From: Chloroflexota bacterium
Lineage (GTDB): Bacteria; Chloroflexota; Ktedonobacteria; Ktedonobacterales; Ktedonobacteraceae
Length of the DNA: 9,403 nucleotides
Assembly (NCBI GenBank): GCA_021828635.1
Contig: JAJZEJ010000205.1
Span: forward strand, 1 to 9,403
Direction: 5' to 3'
Shown: piece after piece, positions 6,514 through 9,403 of the stretch
Numbering within the stretch: position 1 is the first letter of the stretch
Layout of the letters: the number at the start of each line of letters is the position of its first letter
The notes under the pieces: model-generated
What the model saw: the letters and a program-made list of their open reading frames with translations, nothing else
Told to the model about the DNA's origin: nothing
Database searches by the model: none
Made by a program: the position numbers and the translations under genes

Positions 6514-6726
6514 CTACTGTTCTAGCTTTCCACTCATCACCAGAGTCTTGAGAAATTCGAGGTGGCGCACAATCTCCATACGGTCGCTACCACCGGTCTG
6601 ATACCATTGGCGTAGCCAGAGCAGCGAAATAACTTCATCGGTTGTGAAGCCGTGCCGCATCAGTACATCCACCTCACTACTGGTATCTTCTGTTTGCCGG
6701 ACAATTTCAAGTGGTCTTGTATTCAT
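6514..6726 (-). CDS. Small protein of unknown function (70 residues)
   Basis: I do not recognise this protein. The start at 6726 has AAAGGA placed 8 nt upstream, a convincing ribosome binding site, and a terminator follows about 50 nt after the stop. The sequence begins MNTRPLEIVRQTEDTSSEVD and continues with VLMRHGFTTDEVISLLWLRQWYQTGG (21-46) and a helical tail HLEFLKTLVMSGKLEQ (55-70). It looks like a small all-helical cytoplasmic protein with no signal peptide, membrane segment or cysteines. The GFTTDEVISLLWLRQWYQ part resembles the helical core of a small dimerising or DNA-associated protein, but no family can be named. Extending the frame to a GTG at 6858 adds residues of random-looking composition and loses the ribosome binding site. 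It lies between leuS and ftsH, with its own terminator. Confidence 0.72.
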   Translation of the reverse strand: MNTRPLEIVRQTEDTSSEVDVLMRHGFTTDEVISLLWLRQWYQTGGSDRMEIVRHLEFLKTLVMSGKLEQ

Positions 6727-7116
6727 AATTACTATCCTTTTATCTCTGTGGTCGCTGTTTTTGTCTTTACTGCGTCCTATTGCTCGCGGTGCAACCAATC
6801 GTGAGACTCCTGGATGAGTGTTGGCGTGGCTAAAATAAGAGCCTGCTCGTATGCGCACTGCATCAAATATACGTCTGATTGGCGAGCTACTTTGTTCGCT
6901 CCATGCTTTCCGCGCTCCTCTTTCTACTATTCTCTCTATCTATAGCGTAAGTGGAGGCGCATCATCTTTCCATCGACTAGGCGACATCGCTACTATGAAA
7001 TAGGTCACATTCGTTTTTAAGCTGATAGCTCCGTTCCAGACTCACATTCGTTCAAAGGTTACATATATGAGCTATCTGCACTGTATACGAATGGATAGCC
7101 ATTCAGGTTCCATCTG

Positions 7117-7149
7117 TGGCTGTGAATAAGCCGTGAACGAACCGTGAAC
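7117..7149 (-). promoter_or_regulatory. Three 11-bp-phased GTTCAC-like repeats (PHO-box-like)
   Basis: Read on the minus strand, three adjacent 11-bp units begin GTTCAC (7149-7144), GTTCAC (7138-7133) and ATTCAC (7127-7122). The first two share GTTCACGG. Tandem 11-bp direct repeats are the binding format of PhoB/OmpR-type response regulators, and GTTCAC-type units are the core of Streptomyces PhoP boxes. No regulator is encoded in the window, and the nearest downstream gene on that strand starts about 390 bp away, so the target is unclear. Confidence 0.45.
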
Positions 7150-7292
7150 TACACTACACTCTATAACACGAATATCTGAGAGAATATTTTCTCCGCTCCC
7201 TCACGGATTTCTCGCAAACTTCTCACCCCTCTATAGTATAAACGCCAGCAAATACCAAAATGACACACCTGAGAAGATTTCTCCATAGAATG

Positions 7293-7330
7293 ACAGAGCA
7301 ACGACATTGCATATGTAGTCGCTGCTCTGT
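7293..7330 (-). terminator. Hairpin downstream of leuS
   Basis: Thirteen-base arms at 7293-7305 and 7318-7330 pair throughout with one G-U wobble around a 12-nt loop, starting 35 nt after the leuS stop codon. On the leuS strand no T-run follows, so it is a possible 3'-end structure rather than a textbook intrinsic terminator. On the plus strand it is followed by TTACTTTTTC, a better T-tract, but no plus-strand gene leads into it. Confidence 0.5.
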
Positions 7331-7365
7331 TTACTTTTTCTATAGTAGAGTGTAGAAAGAGACGC

Positions 7366-9403
7366 TTAACGGTTACGGATTACCACGTTTGCCAGACGGC
7401 CAGGAATATAGATGACCTTCTGCACCGTCGATTCACCGATGAAAGACAGCACGCGCTCATTGTTCAGCACTCGTCGCCGTACCTCGTCTTCGCTGATATC
7501 AGCCGGAACCTCGATACGCTCGCGCACTTTGCCATTGACCTGCACAACCAGGGTGAAGGTTTCATCCTGCGTCATGGCCTCATCATAAGAGGGCCACTCG
7601 GTAGCGTGAATGCTTCCGCTATGGTCCGTCTGGTGCCACAATTCCTCGGTCATGTGCGGAGCCATCGGGGCCAGCAGTTGCATCATTGTTTCCAGCGTCT
7701 GCTGATAGGCTGTGCTACGCGCCACGGGCGTATTATGCAGCTTCAGCATGACATTGTTGCACTCCATCAACGCCGCCAGCGCCGTATTGAAGCGGAAACT
7801 GGCGATGTCCTCCGTCACACGCTTGATAGTCTTATGACGCAGTTGCTCAATCGAGCGCGTCTCCCTCGTCTCTTCCAGCGTGACATTGCCATCGCTCCAG
7901 CCGTCTGTCACCAGATTCCAGAAACGATTCAGGAAGCGCCAAACGCCTTCCAGGTTGTCCGAGCGGAAGACACCACCCGCATCGAAGGGACCAATGAACA
8001 TCATGTAACAGCGCACAGTGTCTGCACCATACTTCTCGACATATTCATCGGGTGCCACAACATTGCCGCGTGACTTCGACATCTTCTGCCCATCTGGACC
8101 CAGTACAGTTCCTTGATGGAACAGGCGCTTGAACGGCTCATTGATGTCCAGATAGCCCATGTCACGCAGTGCTTTGACGAAGAAACGCGAGTACAGCAGA
8201 TGCAACGTAGCATGTTCCGCGCCACCAACATACTGATCGACTGGCATCCAACGTGCGATGCTCTCCGGCGTCCAGGCATGTTCGCTATCGTGCGGGTCGG
8301 TATAGCGCAGGAAGTACCAGGATGAGCAGATGAAGGTATCCATCGTATCAGCCTCGCGGGTAGCTGGACCACCACAGATCGGGCAGGTAGTATTGACAAA
8401 CTCCGGCTCGTAGCGCAGTGGCGACTCACCCGTAGACTTAAACTGCACATTTTCAGGCAGCCAGACCGGCAGTTGATCTTCCGGTACCGGCACAGTACCA
8501 TCTTTAGGACAGTACATAATGGGAATGGGTGCGCCCCAATAACGTTGACGGCTAATCAACCAGTCACGCAGACGATACGTCACCATCGCCTTGCCAACGC
8601 CCTGCTCCTCCATATACTTGATAATGCTGGCCTTCGCCTCCGAGGCTGGCGTACCATCGAAGGAACCGGAATTGACCATCATCCCCAATGCCTCTTTCGA
8701 TTCGGCCCAGGTGGCGGCATCGCTCGGCTCCTCACCTTCGTTCAGAATAACCTGACGAATAGCAATACCGAATTTGCGAGCAAACTCGAAGTCGCGCTGG
8801 TCGTGCGCTGGCACACCCATGATAGCGCCCGCGCCATAGCCCATCAGCACATAGTCGGCAATCCAGACCGGTACCTGTTCGCCGCTGACCGGATTGATGA
8901 CATACGCGCCGGTAAAGACACCTGTTTTCTCTTTCTCGGCGCTCATACGCTCAATCTCTGTCATGCGCCGTGTCTGCTCGACGTAAGCATCGACTGCCGC
9001 TTGCTGTTCAGGCGTGGTGATCTTCGCTACCCAGGGATGCTCTGGGGCCAGCACGAAGAAGGTTGCGCCAAAGATGGTGTCCGGGCGTGTTGTGAAGACC
9101 GGAATCTCCTCGCGCTGTCCATCGACTTCGATGCCGAAACGAATCTCAGCACCCTCGCTACGCCCAATCCAGTTGCGCTGCATGGTAACGGTTTTTTCCG
9201 GCCACTCGATGCCATCAAACTTCAGCAGTTCCTCGGCATAGGCCGTGATCTTCAGCAGCCACTGGTCGATCTCTTTACGAATGACCATACTGCCACAACG
9301 TTCACAGGTGCCGTTCGCCAGTACCTGCTCGTTCGCCAGTGTGGTATTGCAACTGGGACACCAGTTGGCGGGCGCTTTCGTCCGATAGGCCAGTCCGTGC
9401 TTA
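7366..9403 (-). CDS. leuS: Leucyl-tRNA synthetase, missing its N-terminus (cut by window edge)
   Basis: Attaches leucine to tRNA-Leu in the cytoplasm; class I synthetase with an editing domain. The visible 678 residues begin inside the zinc domain, with [15 protein letters not shown] and CERCGS (cysteine codons at 9358, 9349, 9304 and 9295). Then come the CP1 editing domain with TTRPDTIFG (9067-9093) and GVPAHDQRD (8791-8817), and the conserved [19 protein letters not shown]. The catalytic signature KMSKS lies at 8071-8085, followed by the anticodon-binding helices and the C-terminal domain ([15 protein letters not shown]). The reading frame continues unbroken to the window end, so the Met codon at 9288 is internal. 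The HIGH motif and the first part of the protein, probably some 150 residues, lie beyond the window. The short GTVLGPDGQ link before KMSKS shows the compact, Bacillus-like form without a leucine-specific insert. Confidence 0.98.
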   Translation of the reverse strand, partial: KHGLAYRTKAPANWCPSCNTTLANEQVLANGTCERCGSMVIRKEIDQWLLKITAYAEELLKFDGIEWPEKTVTMQRNWIGRSEGAEIRFGIEVDGQREEIPVFTTRPDTIFGATFFVLAPEHPWVAKITTPEQQAAVDAYVEQTRRMTEIERMSAEKEKTGVFTGAYVINPVSGEQVPVWIADYVLMGYGAGAIMGVPAHDQRDFEFARKFGIAIRQVILNEGEEPSDAATWAESKEALGMMVNSGSFDGTPASEAKASIIKYMEEQGVGKAMVTYRLRDWLISRQRYWGAPIPIMYCPKDGTVPVPEDQLPVWLPENVQFKSTGESPLRYEPEFVNTTCPICGGPATREADTMDTFICSSWYFLRYTDPHDSEHAWTPESIARWMPVDQYVGGAEHATLHLLYSRFFVKALRDMGYLDINEPFKRLFHQGTVLGPDGQKMSKSRGNVVAPDEYVEKYGADTVRCYMMFIGPFDAGGVFRSDNLEGVWRFLNRFWNLVTDGWSDGNVTLEETRETRSIEQLRHKTIKRVTEDIASFRFNTALAALMECNNVMLKLHNTPVARSTAYQQTLETMMQLLAPMAPHMTEELWHQTDHSGSIHATEWPSYDEAMTQDETFTLVVQVNGKVRERIEVPADISEDEVRRRVLNNERVLSFIGESTVQKVIYIPGRLANVVIRNR

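Larger units (their letters stand above)
6727..7365. other. Long intergenic region rich in short repeats
   Basis: About 640 bp between the small gene and leuS contain no convincing gene, tRNA or mobile element. They hold an 11-bp direct repeat TCACATTCGTT (7005-7015 and 7042-7052), an inverted repeat GATAGCTC/GAGCTATC (7024-7031 and 7069-7076), a small hairpin GAATGG-ATAG-CCATTC (7089-7104), the three 11-bp-phased repeats at 7117-7149, a GAGAA-TATT-TTCTC dyad (about 7179-7192) and the hairpin at 7293-7330. A minus-strand TATACT (7235-7240) could be a -10 box, but no good -35 was seen. The promoter of the small gene must lie somewhere in this stretch. Confidence 0.5.

Noticed and set aside
6514..6858. 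Longer version of the small protein starting at a GTG at 6858 (114 residues)
   Set aside because: There is no ribosome binding site at 6858, the added 44 residues look like translated noncoding sequence, and the ATG at 6726 has a well-placed AAAGGA.
7161..7217. Minus-strand 18-codon frame starting at TTG with GAGGGG 8 nt upstream (MREIREGAEKIFSQIFVL)
   Set aside because: It has a tempting ribosome binding site, but it is very short and has a rare start codon. The only nearby -10-like box would start the transcript inside the ribosome binding site. It may instead be part of a dispersed intergenic repeat; a genome-wide nucleotide search would tell.
7606..8501. Open frames overlapping leuS on both strands (155 and 166 residues)
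   Set aside because: They lie entirely within the leuS catalytic and anticodon-binding regions and have low-plausibility compositions; they are shadows of leuS.
9286..9288. Met codon as the start of leuS
   Set aside because: The frame is open to the window end and the upstream codons encode the zinc-domain cysteines, so the gene continues beyond the window.

Overview
This 9.4-kb window is bacterial chromosomal DNA of moderate GC content with short intergenic gaps. The likeliest source is a Chloroflexota lineage, possibly Ktedonobacteria. That placement rests on the overall look of the proteins: an FtsH with a Gln/Asn/Gly-rich cytoplasmic N-terminus, a compact LeuRS without the large insert before KMSKS, a TipA-type MerR regulator and an unrecognised 70-residue protein. 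No search could be run, so it is tentative. No phage, transposase, CRISPR array, tRNA or rRNA was seen.

Left part (1-1842): the N-terminus of a TetR-family repressor (minus strand, cut by the window edge) is divergent from a cytochrome P450 (plus). The 247-bp gap between them carries a 16-bp perfect palindrome, a degenerate second copy of it, two further small dyads and a GNRA-loop hairpin. This is what a repressor-controlled P450 would be expected to look like.

Middle left (1843-4132): a YdeI/OmdA-like protein and a ThuA-like protein lie 33 bp apart, probably as one transcript. A TipA-type MerR regulator follows, with its own MerR-style promoter: a 19-bp spacer filled by a dyad. An internal in-frame start with a good ribosome binding site could release the drug-binding domain alone, as in Streptomyces tipA. 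This block ends in a perfect 31-bp hairpin shared with the convergent ftsH gene.

Middle right (4133-6727): ftsH (minus), encoding the membrane AAA+ zinc protease, has a recognisable TATAAT box upstream. A strong bidirectional terminator separates it from a small gene for a 70-residue protein of unknown function.

Right part (6727-9403): about 640 bp without a convincing gene separates the small gene from leuS (minus, N-terminus beyond the window). This gap holds three 11-bp-spaced GTTCAC-like repeats resembling PHO boxes, other direct and inverted repeats, and a hairpin behind leuS. ftsH and leuS are housekeeping genes (protein quality control and tRNA charging). The left half reads as accessory regulatory and enzymatic content, with two ligand-sensing regulators next to a P450 and to poorly understood small-molecule or stress proteins.
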